64,000 nt of DNA from CBDDEH01 sp965226865 (GTDB lineage Bacteria > Chloroflexota > Dehalococcoidia > Lucifugimonadales > JAGWBF01), in contig CBDDEH010000004.1 in the NCBI GenBank assembly GCA_965226865.1, forward strand, positions 124,001 through 188,000, in the 5' to 3' direction. The notes beneath the pieces were generated by a model. The model was not told where the DNA came from. It saw only the letters and a list, made by a program, of their open reading frames with translations, and made no database searches. Of this stretch, positions 9,020 to 17,732 are shown one piece after another; position 1 is the stretch's first letter, and every line of letters starts with the position of its first letter. The translations under genes and the position numbers were made by a program.

Positions 9020-10157
9020 TTATTGGAACTCGATAGTCAGTGAGTCCTGGTTGTAGCCGAAAAATCGCACCAAGTCGTAGCAAAGATTAACCATTGCAGT
9101 GGCAGTGAGGTCGACTTCCGCGTAGATGCCGGAATTGCGGATACCCTTGGGCTTCCGCAGGTCCTGTTGGTCTCTGGAGAAATGGTAAGGCCATTTGGCC
9201 CGGGGTCTGTGACTGCGGGGGATTGTCAGTACCTTGTCAAAATCCTGGGGTTGGAGTTCGTTGATCAGGCCGCAAAGTTGGATGAGAATGTCATTCCAAG
9301 AGTTGGGCCGCCATCGGTTTTCCAGGAAAGTGAAAGATGCCGGGCGGCTGTTCTTGCCGTCTATTGGTTGGGGTTGCCTGATGGTTGCGGCGGATGATGG
9401 GCCGACTGCCGCGGTTGTCGGCGGGAACTTCCGGGCGGGCGGGAGCCTACAGGGTGGTTCTGCTGATGGAGATGGAGTGTCGGATAGGGCATGGACGCGC
9501 CGTGACAGAAATTGCTCAACTAACTCCGGTTCAGGCTTGAATCCGCAAATGCGCTCAGTAGCCTCCGAGATTAAGTCAACCAGGATTTCATCGGGAGTTC
9601 CGACGATTTGATTCCAGGCTTCGACGATGGTTTTACTGGTGACCTCGGCTCGTTGCTGCGACTGGACCAAATCCTCGGCGTCGCTAACCGCCCGGCCGCT
9701 GCTCACATTTTCCTGAGAAAGGTACCCCATGAACCGTTGTTCAACGATGTCGGGTTCTTGGGATTTCGAGGTCGATGGTCAAGAACCGTCTCTGTTCCCA
9801 ACTCCCCGCTTGCAAGGGCAGATAGAGCCACCAAGTCCGCCCATTGGTTAACGCGGCCAACTTTACCCCTTCCTGAAAGCAATACTCCAATAGCTGCTGC
9901 TGGTGTCTTTCCAGATTTTCGCCGGGCCGTTTGACCTCGATGAATACGGCGTTGGCTGAACCTGGCCTGAGGGCATAATCGACGCGACGGTTCCCAACCG
10001 TATATTCAGGCACAACCTCTGAAACGTCGAAAGGGTTCCATCCGGCAAGACTTAGCAGTCTGAGCGCCACTCCTTGTTTGGTGGCAGATTCGTCCAGGCT
10101 GCGCAGGGATACGGTATTTTTGATTTGCTCAACCGCTTGGGCAATCGTCTCGGCCAT
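9020..10157 (-). pseudogene. HsdR-N-like restriction nuclease, broken by a one-base frameshift
   Basis: Read from ATG 10157 (after AGGAGA), the first frame has a type I restriction R-subunit N-terminal domain. It contains RRVDYALRPG then FIEVKRPGENL, the Asp and E-x-K of a PD-(D/E)XK nuclease, followed by LTNGRTWWLY. It stops near 9741. The next frame (from about 9768 down to 9020) continues with QEPDIVEQRFMGYLS and a 230-residue C-terminal region of unknown function. Removing one C near 9766 joins the frames exactly (DLEI-QEPDIVEQ). This is a single gene of about 375 codons inactivated by an indel, or a sequencing error. Confidence 0.75.
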
Positions 10158-10624
10158 GCTCTCGTTTCTCCTGAGTAGTAAAAGACAGGTGCCTTCACTT
10201 TGCCGGCTTCGCCGGCCATAACGGGTCCGTGCGGTGGCTGGAGGTCGCCCTTCTCCGGGGAAGGCCGGTAAATCGACCGTCGCCATTCCTTCACTACGGC
10301 TATCGGAAGAACGGCCCGGCCAAGCAGGTAGGTCTTCCCCAACCTTCGACTAGGGTCTGTTCACACTAAACCCGAATCCACCGAGGGTACGCTTTTCCGT
10401 AGACAGAATTGTAGTGATCCACGACACCTCCTCCCCCAACCGCTCCAGATGCACCCCGACGGAGAGTACGTGGAGGTTTTTGATCTTGTCCAGTTTGGTG
10501 GCGCTGTCAGCTTCTGATGGAGGCGACGATGGCAACGACTACTCCACTCGTGACCGAGTCCTGAGTGCTCGCGAGCACGGCCCATCTGGTCATTCCGTCT
10601 GTTCGTCACCCGGCTCGCTCAGCG
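10158..10624. other. Intergenic region with transposon-end debris
   Basis: No convincing gene. It contains a solo IS1380-type terminal sequence at 10366-10387 (annotated separately). It also has a weak relative of the 2448/4186 repeat near 10470-10500, whose minus strand reads TKLDKIKNL. The stretch separates two minus-strand nuclease genes that may once have been adjacent. Confidence 0.5.
10366..10387 (+). repeat. Solo IS1380-type terminal repeat
   Basis: CTAAACCCGAATCCACCGAG matches the terminal repeats of the two IS1380 copies (18122-18140 and 38772-38790) over CCCGAATCCACCGA. It is also preceded by the CTAA seen beside their right ends. No transposase lies next to it, so it marks a lost or excised copy. 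Confidence 0.65.
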
Positions 10625-11683
10625 TCAATTAACCATTCCCCAAATGACCTTCACTTGCCTCACCACGTTGTCCAGGACACGACCGTATTCCACTCCGGGC
10701 GTCAGGTAGATTGGCACGTCGTAGTACCCGCTACTCCCCCCGTCCCCGACCAGTGAGGGTACTTTGCCCCGAAGATGGACCGGGCTGATCGGGACGTCGC
10801 TGTAAATCCGCAGCCACACGGGGGTATCGCCACTGGTCGCCCACAGGCGGTGATTCACACACAGGAACAACCAGCCGGGAACCATTTCTCGCAGATCGGT
10901 CATGAACCTAAAGTACCGCCCATAGCCGTCCCGCTGTGCCGTGGCCCTAAAGCCTTCCACGGACATCCAGCCTTCCGGGCAGCCGCGACTATCAACCACA
11001 TCGTCGATAAGGCGATTGAGCCACTGGAGCCTGCGGGGTACGGAGGGGCTGAGTTCTGCTGTCTTGATGGGCTGGAAAGCCTCGTCGTCCTCCCGTTGCG
11101 CCAGTCCACGGAGTTGTCGGATGTCCGAGGCTATTAGGGAATCGTGAGGCACGGCGGCGGCCAAGCGGTCCAGGAGCATAAACCAGCCAACCAGCAGCAG
11201 TCGCTTGTTCTGGTAGTCTGACCCCATCACCCTGGCCCTGCGCATCTGATTGGATGTTTCGACCGCCTCCAGCTCAATTTCAACCGACCCGCTCTCCATC
11301 TGGCGTGTGATCTCTCCCCACAGTACCTCCAGTCTAGTAGCCGGAGCGATGAACAGCAACACCCCCGGCCCTGCGTCCTCCAGCTGGTCGAAGTAACTGC
11401 TGGCCTGGCCCTCGAGCAGGGTGGCCCAGAACTTCGACTCGACGAGCAGCCGCTTCCCGCCCCCTTGGTCATAGCCCACCATGTCCGGGCGAGACCCGTC
11501 CTTGTACGTCACCTGGGTGTCGAGGTGGTAGGCTCCCTCTCCTTCCCTCAGCAGGAGGCCCAGCGCATCACGGCAGGCAGGGGATTTATTCAGGATGAAG
11601 GCAAGAGCGTCGGTGGCCGTATCCTCCACGCTATTGGTCAGGCGGGGCACCAGGTACGCGAGCAGGGTGGATTCTGGGCGCAT
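10625..11683 (-). CDS. PD-(D/E)XK nuclease-superfamily protein
   Basis: 352 residues. The N-terminal third carries a nuclease-like core: SRPDMVGYD (Asp near 67), then LLVESKFWATL (Glu-Ser-Lys near 80-82), then helices with Q-x-SYFDQL. This is the D...E-x-K layout of restriction-like nucleases. The C-terminal 150 residues (EGWMSVEGFRATAQRDGYG, then GDTPVWLRI) form a separate mixed alpha/beta domain that I do not recognise. ATG 11683 follows GAGGAAAA. It starts 11 bases after the end of the small gene 11695-12072, so the two are likely one operon. Defence function is inferred from the fold and neighbours. Confidence 0.65.
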   Translation of the reverse strand: MRPESTLLAYLVPRLTNSVEDTATDALAFILNKSPACRDALGLLLREGEGAYHLDTQVTYKDGSRPDMVGYDQGGGKRLLVESKFWATLLEGQASSYFDQLEDAGPGVLLFIAPATRLEVLWGEITRQMESGSVEIELEAVETSNQMRRARVMGSDYQNKRLLLVGWFMLLDRLAAAVPHDSLIASDIRQLRGLAQREDDEAFQPIKTAELSPSVPRRLQWLNRLIDDVVDSRGCPEGWMSVEGFRATAQRDGYGRYFRFMTDLREMVPGWLFLCVNHRLWATSGDTPVWLRIYSDVPISPVHLRGKVPSLVGDGGSSGYYDVPIYLTPGVEYGRVLDNVVRQVKVIWGMVN

Positions 11684-11694
11684 GGTAATTTTCC

Positions 11695-12072
11695 TCAGCA
11701 GTCCGTGTCTGGGTTCTGGTGGGCCGGGTTGGTCGGATAGTCCTCTGGCTTCCCCGTGTCGCCGGGTTGAATCACGAAGTCCCGGCGGTCCCGATACAGG
11801 CGGACGTGGTTGATCACATTCTCATCATCGGGGTCGAAGCCGTCCCACTGGCTGTTGAACCAGTACTTGAAGTCACCGATGAAGAGGCATTTGTTGCTCA
11901 CGCGGAAGAAGCGGCAGTCTACGCCCTCGCCGTCCTGGAAGCGGGCGTAGATGGCGTTCAGCAGTTCTCGCTGCCCATCCTTCTCACTCAGGACGTATTC
12001 ATGGGGCCAGGTGTCCCGGTAGGTGACAGCCTCCCTCCAGGGAGCGCAGGCAATGAGTTCAGTAAGGTTCAT
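11695..12072 (-). CDS. Small hypothetical protein paired with the PD-(D/E)XK gene
   Basis: 125 residues, acidic and aromatic-rich (WPHEYVLSEKDGQ, KYWFNSQWDGFDPDDEN). No signal peptide or membrane segment is visible. Fragments such as LIACAPWREAVTYRDTWPHEYVL and CLFIGDFKYW give it a distinctive look, but I do not assign a family. It is the first gene of a two-gene minus-strand unit with 11 bases to the next start. It may be an accessory or immunity-type partner, which is inference from position only. Confidence 0.6.
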   Translation of the reverse strand: MNLTELIACAPWREAVTYRDTWPHEYVLSEKDGQRELLNAIYARFQDGEGVDCRFFRVSNKCLFIGDFKYWFNSQWDGFDPDDENVINHVRLYRDRRDFVIQPGDTGKPEDYPTNPAHQNPDTDC

Positions 12073-12226
12073 TCTCTATCGATATTTCTGCACGCGGGAA
12101 GTATATGTTTGGTATTCCAAGCGGTCAACGACATCCAGTGGGTTCATAATGTCAGCACCAATTCCTTGACTTCCAGACACACCAGAGCGTGAATAGTCGT
12201 GACTCCATCACCCACAGGAGGAGAAC

Positions 12227-13180
12227 ATGACCACACAGAATCTGGTGCAGGGTAGCGACGCCGGTCGCTGGGACCAGGCCATCTACGCCTTCCTAGCCGA
12301 GAAGGAGCGCCGCTCCGGTTCCATGAGAACTGTACGGGCATACTCCGGAATGCTCTACCGGTTCTTCGGCAACGTGGGTAAGCAGCCGGACCAAGTGACG
12401 TCACCGGAGGTCTTCGGCTACGCCCATGGCATCGGCCTCTCAGGTAAAGAGCCTTCATCTGTCACCATTAACGCCCGCATCGCCTGCCTGAGTTCCTTCT
12501 ACCGCTTCCTCATCCGCATGAGCCTGGTGAGTGCCAACCCATGCGACCAGTTGGAGAGGCCCCGGGCGACACCGGCACCACCCAGAGGCTTGACCGCCGC
12601 CGACATCAAGAAGCTGTTGGACGTCATTCCTGGTAGTCCGAAAGGACTGCGAGACCGTGCCATCATTCTGACGTTGACCTTGACGGGCCGGCGGCGGAAT
12701 GAAGTGCTCAATCTGACAGCCAAGGACCTGATTCAGGAGGACGAAGCAATCTATTACTCCTACCGCGGGAAAGGCGGCAAGCATGGCAAGAGGGAGTTGC
12801 CCCAACCCGCGTTCCTGGCCATTCAGCAGGCCCTGGCAGCCTTTGGCAAGGATTTAGACGCTATGAAACCCGAGGAGCCTGTGTGGCCATCCAGTGCCGA
12901 CAGTGGGCGCGGTATCACCAGCGGCACCTTCTACGGCAATCTGCTCCGGTACTTCAAGGCTGCTGGTCTAATGCCAGCGGGTATGCACATCTTCCGGCAC
13001 TCAGCAGCCAAACTGCGGAGGGAGGCCGGTGAGTCAGTGGAGCAGGTAAGCCGCTTCCTGGATCACAGTTCCTTGGCGGTGACCACGGTGTACTTGCGGC
13101 AACTGGAGGGGGATCGGGACACCGCTTGGGAGCAGGTTGCTGAGAACCTGGGTCTAACAAGTGGGTCCAATTGCGCCTAG
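12227..13180 (+). CDS. Tyrosine recombinase (XerC/D-like integrase)
   Basis: 317 residues, typical for a tyrosine recombinase. The N-terminal SAM-like core-binding domain covers about 15-105 (SMRTVRAYSGMLYRF). The catalytic set is visible in order: Arg in LTGRRRNEVL (about 155), Lys in RGKGGKHGK, H-x-x-R in HIFRHSAAKLR (about 254), and His in FLDHSSLAVT. The Tyr nucleophile in TTVYLRQ is near 289. The ATG follows GGAGGAGAAC. It is transcribed away from the nuclease unit on its left, so the intervening 150 bases hold two outward promoters. It could mobilise the adjacent cassette. Confidence 0.9.
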   Translation: MTTQNLVQGSDAGRWDQAIYAFLAEKERRSGSMRTVRAYSGMLYRFFGNVGKQPDQVTSPEVFGYAHGIGLSGKEPSSVTINARIACLSSFYRFLIRMSLVSANPCDQLERPRATPAPPRGLTAADIKKLLDVIPGSPKGLRDRAIILTLTLTGRRRNEVLNLTAKDLIQEDEAIYYSYRGKGGKHGKRELPQPAFLAIQQALAAFGKDLDAMKPEEPVWPSSADSGRGITSGTFYGNLLRYFKAAGLMPAGMHIFRHSAAKLRREAGESVEQVSRFLDHSSLAVTTVYLRQLEGDRDTAWEQVAENLGLTSGSNCA

Positions 13181-13211
13181 AAATCGTTTCCGAAATCCTG
13201 CGTAGAATTAC

Positions 13212-13240
13212 TAGACAAGTTTTGCGGCACACATTATAAT
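13212..13240 (+). promoter_or_regulatory. Likely sigma-70-type promoter of the XRE operon
   Basis: TAGACA (13212-13217) and TATAAT (13235-13240) are separated by 17 bases and lie about 55 bases before the repressor start. This is a near-consensus pair in an otherwise AT-rich gap. Confidence 0.55.
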
Positions 13241-13294
13241 ATAGCTAATTACTCTTAAATATGCCTTTCACGGCAATACTTCTGAGGAGATTTG

Positions 13295-13789
13295 ATGCAG
13301 GCCCAATTGACGTTCGGCGAGTACATGCGACGCCTGCGCCGGTCCCGCAAGTGGAGTCTCACTCAACTCGCTGAGAACTGCAAAATCTCTTATCCTCACC
13401 TCTCCCGTCTGGAGAACGATTCAGTCGTCCCTTCAGTCGAATCGGTAGTCCGGTTGTCCGAGGCCTTGGATGGTGATGTGAAGATTATGTTGGAACTGTC
13501 CAACTGCCTTCCCCGGGTAATCCTCGACCGAATCAGGTCCCCAGAGGAGTCCACGGCCGATTCCCTGATGCGGACCGCTGGAACGGGTGGCGATCCGGCC
13601 GAGGAAGCGATGCGTGGCGTCGACCACGCCTTGTCGGCACCGCTTAAGGACATGTACAACCTAGAGGACATGGATGCGGGCGCTCTTGCGTTGGCCATCG
13701 ACGGTTTGATGAACCTGGAAAGAACCAAGCGTGCCTCGATATTCACATTGATTGCGGATCTATCGGCACAAGAGGGTAGCAACAGCTAG
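13295..13789 (+). CDS. XRE-family helix-turn-helix repressor
   Basis: 164 residues from ATG 13295, after GAGGAGA. A TTG three bases earlier is less likely. The HTH lies at about 8-62: FGEYMRRLRRSRKWSLTQLA, recognition helix around SYPHLSRLEN, then VPSVESVVRLSEAL. The C-terminal 80 residues are acidic and helical and probably form the dimer or protease-sensing part. The stop directly abuts the start of the ImmA-type protease gene. In ICE and phage systems such as ICEBs1, this pair forms a switch in which the protease cleaves the repressor after DNA damage. That role is inferred here. Confidence 0.8.
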   Translation: MQAQLTFGEYMRRLRRSRKWSLTQLAENCKISYPHLSRLENDSVVPSVESVVRLSEALDGDVKIMLELSNCLPRVILDRIRSPEESTADSLMRTAGTGGDPAEEAMRGVDHALSAPLKDMYNLEDMDAGALALAIDGLMNLERTKRASIFTLIADLSAQEGSNS

Positions 13790-14539
13790 ATGACAGACCG
13801 ACTGCGTCAAGAGGCTTGGGATTACGGCCGATCGCTGCGAGATCAACTGCTGACCCAGTACCGGGAAGAGTATGGCGAAGATGTGCCACCTCCTCCAGCA
13901 AAGATCGCCGATCAGATGTTGACCGACTTCCTGGGAGCTAATCTTCGCTTCGACCCTCTGCCACTCAACATATACGCCCAGACCGAGTGGGAGGACGATC
14001 GTCCGGTGGTGACGGTGAACTCATTCACGGGTCAGATTCCTGGGGTGAAGGACGTAGAAGGAATCCAGAACGTGGCCATGCTCCACGAAGCCGTCCACGT
14101 CGAGCGGGACATATCCGAGTTGAAATCAGGACCCCAGTTGACCCTACCAGATTTCGGGCCGCCAACCAAGATAGTTTGCCACCGGGACTTTCGCAACTGG
14201 CGTCGTCCCGGTGAGCGATTTAGTTCCAGCGGCGACATTCCGGAGTCGATGCGGGAATTCTTCGCCGAGGAAGCCGGGCGGGCCGCGGCCGTTTCCTATC
14301 AAGCCTTGTCCCGATCGGAAGCTTTCCAGGGGTTTTGTCGGCTGGGGGATAAGGGGACCACTAAGGACAATGGAGAGATGTGGCGGCTACTGAACCTAGC
14401 CGCATGGGAAATTGGCGTCAATCGATCGGCCCTAGTGAAACAACTGGATCTGGAAGGGCGGATCATCGTTGAGCAGAAAGGTGGGAGAAAAATAATTCAT
14501 CTCCAACCCGCGTTCTCGACGTTGATGGGAGGACGATGA
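13790..14539 (+). CDS. ImmA/IrrE-family metallopeptidase
   Basis: 249 residues. The zinc-peptidase motif HEAVH is at 99-103 (MLHEAVHVERD) and fits the HExxH of the ImmA/IrrE family, which cleaves XRE repressors. The N-terminal part has the usual helical lead (KIADQMLTDFLG) and a strand region (YAQTEWEDDRPVV). The C-terminus (WEIGVNRSALVKQLDLEGRI) looks like an added small winged-helix-like segment. It begins immediately after the XRE gene stop (zero gap). Its stop overlaps the next start (ATGA at 14536-14539), so expression is tightly coupled. Confidence 0.8.
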   Translation: MTDRLRQEAWDYGRSLRDQLLTQYREEYGEDVPPPPAKIADQMLTDFLGANLRFDPLPLNIYAQTEWEDDRPVVTVNSFTGQIPGVKDVEGIQNVAMLHEAVHVERDISELKSGPQLTLPDFGPPTKIVCHRDFRNWRRPGERFSSSGDIPESMREFFAEEAGRAAAVSYQALSRSEAFQGFCRLGDKGTTKDNGEMWRLLNLAAWEIGVNRSALVKQLDLEGRIIVEQKGGRKIIHLQPAFSTLMGGR

Positions 14540-14712
14540 AGAACCCAATGGGCCAGACCAACGAGTTGGTAGATCATCTGATTAATTCCGTTGTCCAAAA
14601 ATTGCAGGCCAACCGGGAAGTCCTATCACGCTCGGTGGACTACGGACGACTGGTTTGGCGCCGCAATAAGAAAGACGATCAGATAGAGGTGGACCTGGAA
14701 CTCAAGCTTTAG
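14536..14712 (+). CDS. 58-residue hypothetical protein in the XRE-ImmA operon
   Basis: The ATG overlaps the protease stop codon (ATGA) and the frame stays open for 58 codons. The sequence is amphipathic helical then basic (ELVDHLINSVVQKLQ, YGRLVWRRNKKDDQIEV), ending in a short strand. No family is recognised. The coupling to the ImmA-type gene is the main reason to call it real. Confidence 0.55.
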   Translation: MKNPMGQTNELVDHLINSVVQKLQANREVLSRSVDYGRLVWRRNKKDDQIEVDLELKL

Positions 14713-14802
14713 AACTCAGCAATGGAATAGACGCGCCTGGGGCAGCGGAGAGGCTCCCATCGGGCCTGGGAAGGGCTCGCATCTCTGTACTTGGAGATGG
14801 GG

Positions 14803-14982
14803 ATGTCTCAGTCTAAGCCAGACGGGAAACCGACCTATTCACTTGATAAGTCGCCTCCACTAGAGCGTAAATACGGTGTTGACGCCGAAATTCAACCCAC
14901 ACAGCAAGAGGTTGATCATCTTTGCAATGTCTGGGCAGAGGTCGGGCGTGCCATTCTGATGCGCCGGAGGGGAGCGGCATGA
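14803..14982 (+). CDS. Small hypothetical protein preceding the serine recombinase
   Basis: 59 residues from ATG 14803, with GGAG six bases upstream. Another ATG at 14797 and a TTG at 14791 are in frame. It is charged, with a C-terminal helix (QEVDHLCNVWAEVGRAILMR). Its stop overlaps the recombinase ATG (ATGA at 14979-14982). Small proteins in this position could be recombination directionality factors, but nothing in the sequence proves it. Confidence 0.5.
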   Translation: MSQSKPDGKPTYSLDKSPPLERKYGVDAEIQPTQQEVDHLCNVWAEVGRAILMRRRGAA

Positions 14983-16064
14983 AACCAACCAAGGGGAATA
15001 GGGCTTTCGGATACATTCGGGTCTCGAGCCGTGAGCAGATCCTAGGGCACTCGTTGGAAGCACAGGAAACTGGAATCCGCCGGTGGTGCGAGCAAAACGG
15101 ATACGACTCCGTAAGAATCTTTGCCGAGGAGGGACGGTCGGCCCACGTAGATGAAATCCAAAAGCGTCCGGTATTCAAGCCCATGCTCGACGCTGCAGGT
15201 CAGAATGAGACGGACATTGTCGTGGTTCATACCCTCGACCGATGGGCAAGAAAGCTCAGCGTCCAATCCGAAGCTTTCGGGGTTTTGGGCAAGGTAGGGG
15301 TTGGGTTCGCGAGCGTCATGGAAAATATCGACATGACAACACCATCTGGCCGGTTGATGTTAAACACCATGGGTAGCGTCAACGAGTTTTTCTCAGACCA
15401 GCTTGGTCTCCACGTGCGAAAGGCCTTGAGTGTTCGTGCCGAATCGGGATTCCAGATAGGTCCAGTACCTTTCGGATACCTGGCGCTAGAGCCGGGCGGG
15501 GTGGCCCAGGTCGTCGAATGTGAAGCGGAAGCGATCTTACAAGTCTACCAACGGAGGCAAGATGGAGAATCCACGGGATCGCTTGCTAACTGGCTAAACG
15601 ACTCGGGATTCAAGACTAGGAAAGGTGGGATCTTCACCAGCCATGCTGTGAAGGACATGCTTAATTGCCGGTTTTACGTGGGCAAAGTCTGCTACAACGG
15701 TGAGGAATACGCAGGCCAACACCAGCCGATCATCAACGAAGAACTCTACCATCAAGTTCAGGCGCGCCGGCAACGCCGCACAATAGTGCGAACCGTCCAG
15801 GGTTGCTCTATTTTAACCAGTCCTCCCTCGCTCGTAGAAATTTCTGACCAGGTTTTTCAGCACCCTGCTATAGCTTCAATCCCTCGTTGGACGCAATCCC
15901 CAAAACCGTCGGATCAGGCGTACGGCATAGGGGCTGAAAACGGGCGTGAACCGTATACTCGACTGACGGACCAGGCGGGAGCTATTGCGGCTGGGTTAGA
16001 GCGCAGTCCTGATAAGACTTGGCTGTCGAAAAAGTGGAAAAGTCTCTCGTCCAAGAACGAGTGA
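14979..16064 (+). CDS. Large serine recombinase, C-terminus probably altered
   Basis: 361 residues from ATG 14979. The resolvase catalytic domain covers about 8-150: AFGYIRVSSREQ with the nucleophilic Ser, then VVHTLDRWARKLS and GRLMLNTMGS. It is followed by a recombinase domain (about 170-260: VPFGYLALEPGG, SLANWLNDSGF, VKDMLNCRFYVGKV). After QARRQRRT (about 270), relatives continue into a Cys4 zinc ribbon and a coiled coil. Here the sequence becomes unrelated (CSILTSPPSLVEISDQ) and lacks those cysteines, so the C-terminus is probably replaced or frameshifted. This would damage DNA-site recognition. A separate coiled-coil recombinase fragment lies at 33.1-33.5 kb. Confidence 0.75.
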   Translation: MKPTKGNRAFGYIRVSSREQILGHSLEAQETGIRRWCEQNGYDSVRIFAEEGRSAHVDEIQKRPVFKPMLDAAGQNETDIVVVHTLDRWARKLSVQSEAFGVLGKVGVGFASVMENIDMTTPSGRLMLNTMGSVNEFFSDQLGLHVRKALSVRAESGFQIGPVPFGYLALEPGGVAQVVECEAEAILQVYQRRQDGESTGSLANWLNDSGFKTRKGGIFTSHAVKDMLNCRFYVGKVCYNGEEYAGQHQPIINEELYHQVQARRQRRTIVRTVQGCSILTSPPSLVEISDQVFQHPAIASIPRWTQSPKPSDQAYGIGAENGREPYTRLTDQAGAIAAGLERSPDKTWLSKKWKSLSSKNE

Positions 16065-16376
16065 TACGGAGGCAAGAAACTGGAAGTGCTATCTGGTTAG
16101 TTTCGGAAAACCCCGATTTCCGCAACCCAGATGTCGCGGCTGTTTACTGGAGGTGGGTCTGTCCAGTGAGCGCAGCCGCACTTTACCAGCACGACCTCCG
16201 ATATGAGTTCCTGTTGCCCGTCATCCGTAACGCCGGTGTCGGCTCCTACGGCGGACGGGACGCCGACCTGCATCCTGTGAAGCAGAGCGACGGGCGAGCC
16301 GGAAGGGGAAACCGGTCACTCAACGGTTACGTATGAGTTGGAAAGCCCTCCGTCAGCCGGAGAAGAGGTGGGAGTC
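16065..16376. other. Stretch without a supportable gene
   Basis: A 105-codon frame overlaps the recombinase end and runs to 16336, but its composition changes midway and there is no start signal. I see no RNA gene or transposon end here. Confidence 0.4.
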
Positions 16377-16595
16377 ATGGCCTGCTCGAAAACGAAGCGA
16401 GTATCGAAATACGCAGCAATAGCCTGGCTGTGCCTGCTGGCCATCGTCGTCATCGTGCGGGCCGTCAACCTGCCGCTGGGCAGCGTCCAGCCGGAGGCCG
16501 TCATGCTCACCTTCATGATGACCCTGCCCTTTACCTTGGGGTTGACCGGCTTGGTCATCGGCGCAGCCTGGATCTTGGAACGTCGGGGCGGTTAG
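16377..16595 (+). CDS. Small two-helix membrane protein
   Basis: 72 residues from ATG 16377. The frame is open upstream to 16338, but GAGGTGGGAG sits just before 16377. Two hydrophobic segments are clear: AAIAWLCLLAIVVIVRAV (about 12-30) and a second one around LPFTLGLTGLVIGAAWIL (about 48-66), with a short polar loop between them. The N-terminus is basic (SKTKRVSK), so it is probably cytoplasmic. No family recognised. Confidence 0.5.
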   Translation: MACSKTKRVSKYAAIAWLCLLAIVVIVRAVNLPLGSVQPEAVMLTFMMTLPFTLGLTGLVIGAAWILERRGG

Positions 16596-17147
16596 CCCCG
16601 CCTTTTACAAGTGCCGTCTTCGTTGCCGTGGTGCGGCCGGCCTCGGCCAGGCCGCAGAGCCTTCTCGGAAGCATACGCCACCACCCCCCTGGCAGTCTCC
16701 TGCGTCCCGGTCATAACACTCGGCCCTCCGCTCCACCCCAGCCACGATTTCCTGACAGTTAGCTGTTGCTGGCCGAGGGGCATGCATGCTCCAATGACGC
16801 CGGTGGGGAAACACCGTCACTGAGGAGTTGGGCGCCATGCCGGAGCAGGAGCAGTTTTCGGACAACGACCGCCTTGACACGGTTCGAATTCGATGATGAA
16901 GTCACCGAGTCTACCGGCCTCTTGCCCAGGCTCCCTTTGACCGTGTTGGACGGGTGGGCTAGCTCTGGCACCGGACGGTGCGTTACGGGACTCGCAACGA
17001 CTGGTTGAGGAGGGACACTTGTGATGGACCGGGCGACGGCGCGGCGCTTCTCGTGGGAGCGCCTGGCTCGAACCAATTCTTAGGTAACAATTCATGCAAC
17101 ACTCGGTACACTTTGCCTCCGCCGATTACAACGAGGAGATGAAAACG
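16596..17147. other. Non-coding or decayed stretch
   Basis: About 550 bases with no frame I can support. Short overlapping frames on both strands have no ribosome site or consistent composition. Given the neighbouring IS21 remnant, this may be decayed sequence. Confidence 0.4.
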
Positions 17148-17309
17148 ATGGAAAAGTTGACTCTAACGCTGCACAAGACCAAGGACACGAAGAACAAGGT
17201 CGTGTACGGCACCAAGGACTGCGACGTCATCCAGAGCGTCTACATCGACAAGGACGCTCTGGGCGACGTTCCACCGGCCACGCTCCAGGTGGTCATATCC
17301 CCGCAGTAA
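17148..17309 (+). CDS. Small conserved-looking protein
   Basis: 53 residues from ATG 17148, placed about 9 bases after GAGGAG (17133-17138). The ATG at 17139 abuts that site too closely. The sequence MEKLTLTLHKTKDTKNKVVY then alternates strands with a turn-rich middle (TKDCDVIQSVYIDKDAL), typical of a small all-beta protein. Similar short proteins with the K-T-K-N-K-V-VY pattern occur in phage and mobile-element contexts. The function is unknown. Confidence 0.6.
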   Translation: MEKLTLTLHKTKDTKNKVVYGTKDCDVIQSVYIDKDALGDVPPATLQVVISPQ

Positions 17310-17379
17310 GCCCGGGCAGCCTCCTTGACTGGGGAACCGCGCTGGCCCGTCGCGCCGGTGAAGACGAGGTAAAGCGGAC

Positions 17380-17732
17380 CGCTGGAGGCCCAGGACGAGA
17401 GACGCCTGCTGAATTTACAGAGACAACTGTCTCGCCTGAACCTGCTGATCATCGACGAGTTGGGTGTCGTCCCTCTGTCCCCCACCGGAGCGGAACTGCT
17501 CTTCGAGGTCTTCAGCCAACGCTAGGAGCGGGGCTCCATCCTGGTCACCACCAACCTTCCCTTCGATGAGTGGGCCGAAGTATTTGGCTCGGAACGCCTC
17601 ACCGGCGCGCTGCTGGACCGTCTCACCCACCACGTCCATATCCTGGAGATGAACGGCGAGAGCTACCGGCTCAAGCGTAGCAGAGAGGGAGTTGCCTCCC
17701 AAACTCAAGACAAGCCTCACGAAGAATAGGTA
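17380..17732 (+). pseudogene. IS21 istB-like ATPase remnant
   Basis: The frame reads RLNLLIIDELGVVPLSPTGA, the Walker B and following segment of the IS21 helper ATPase IstB. It then hits an in-frame TAG at 17523, and resumes with ILVTTNLPFDEWAEVFGSE (the sensor region) and RLTHHVHILEMNGESYRL. The Walker A half and istA are missing. It is a decayed fragment left by an IS21-family element. Confidence 0.8.
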
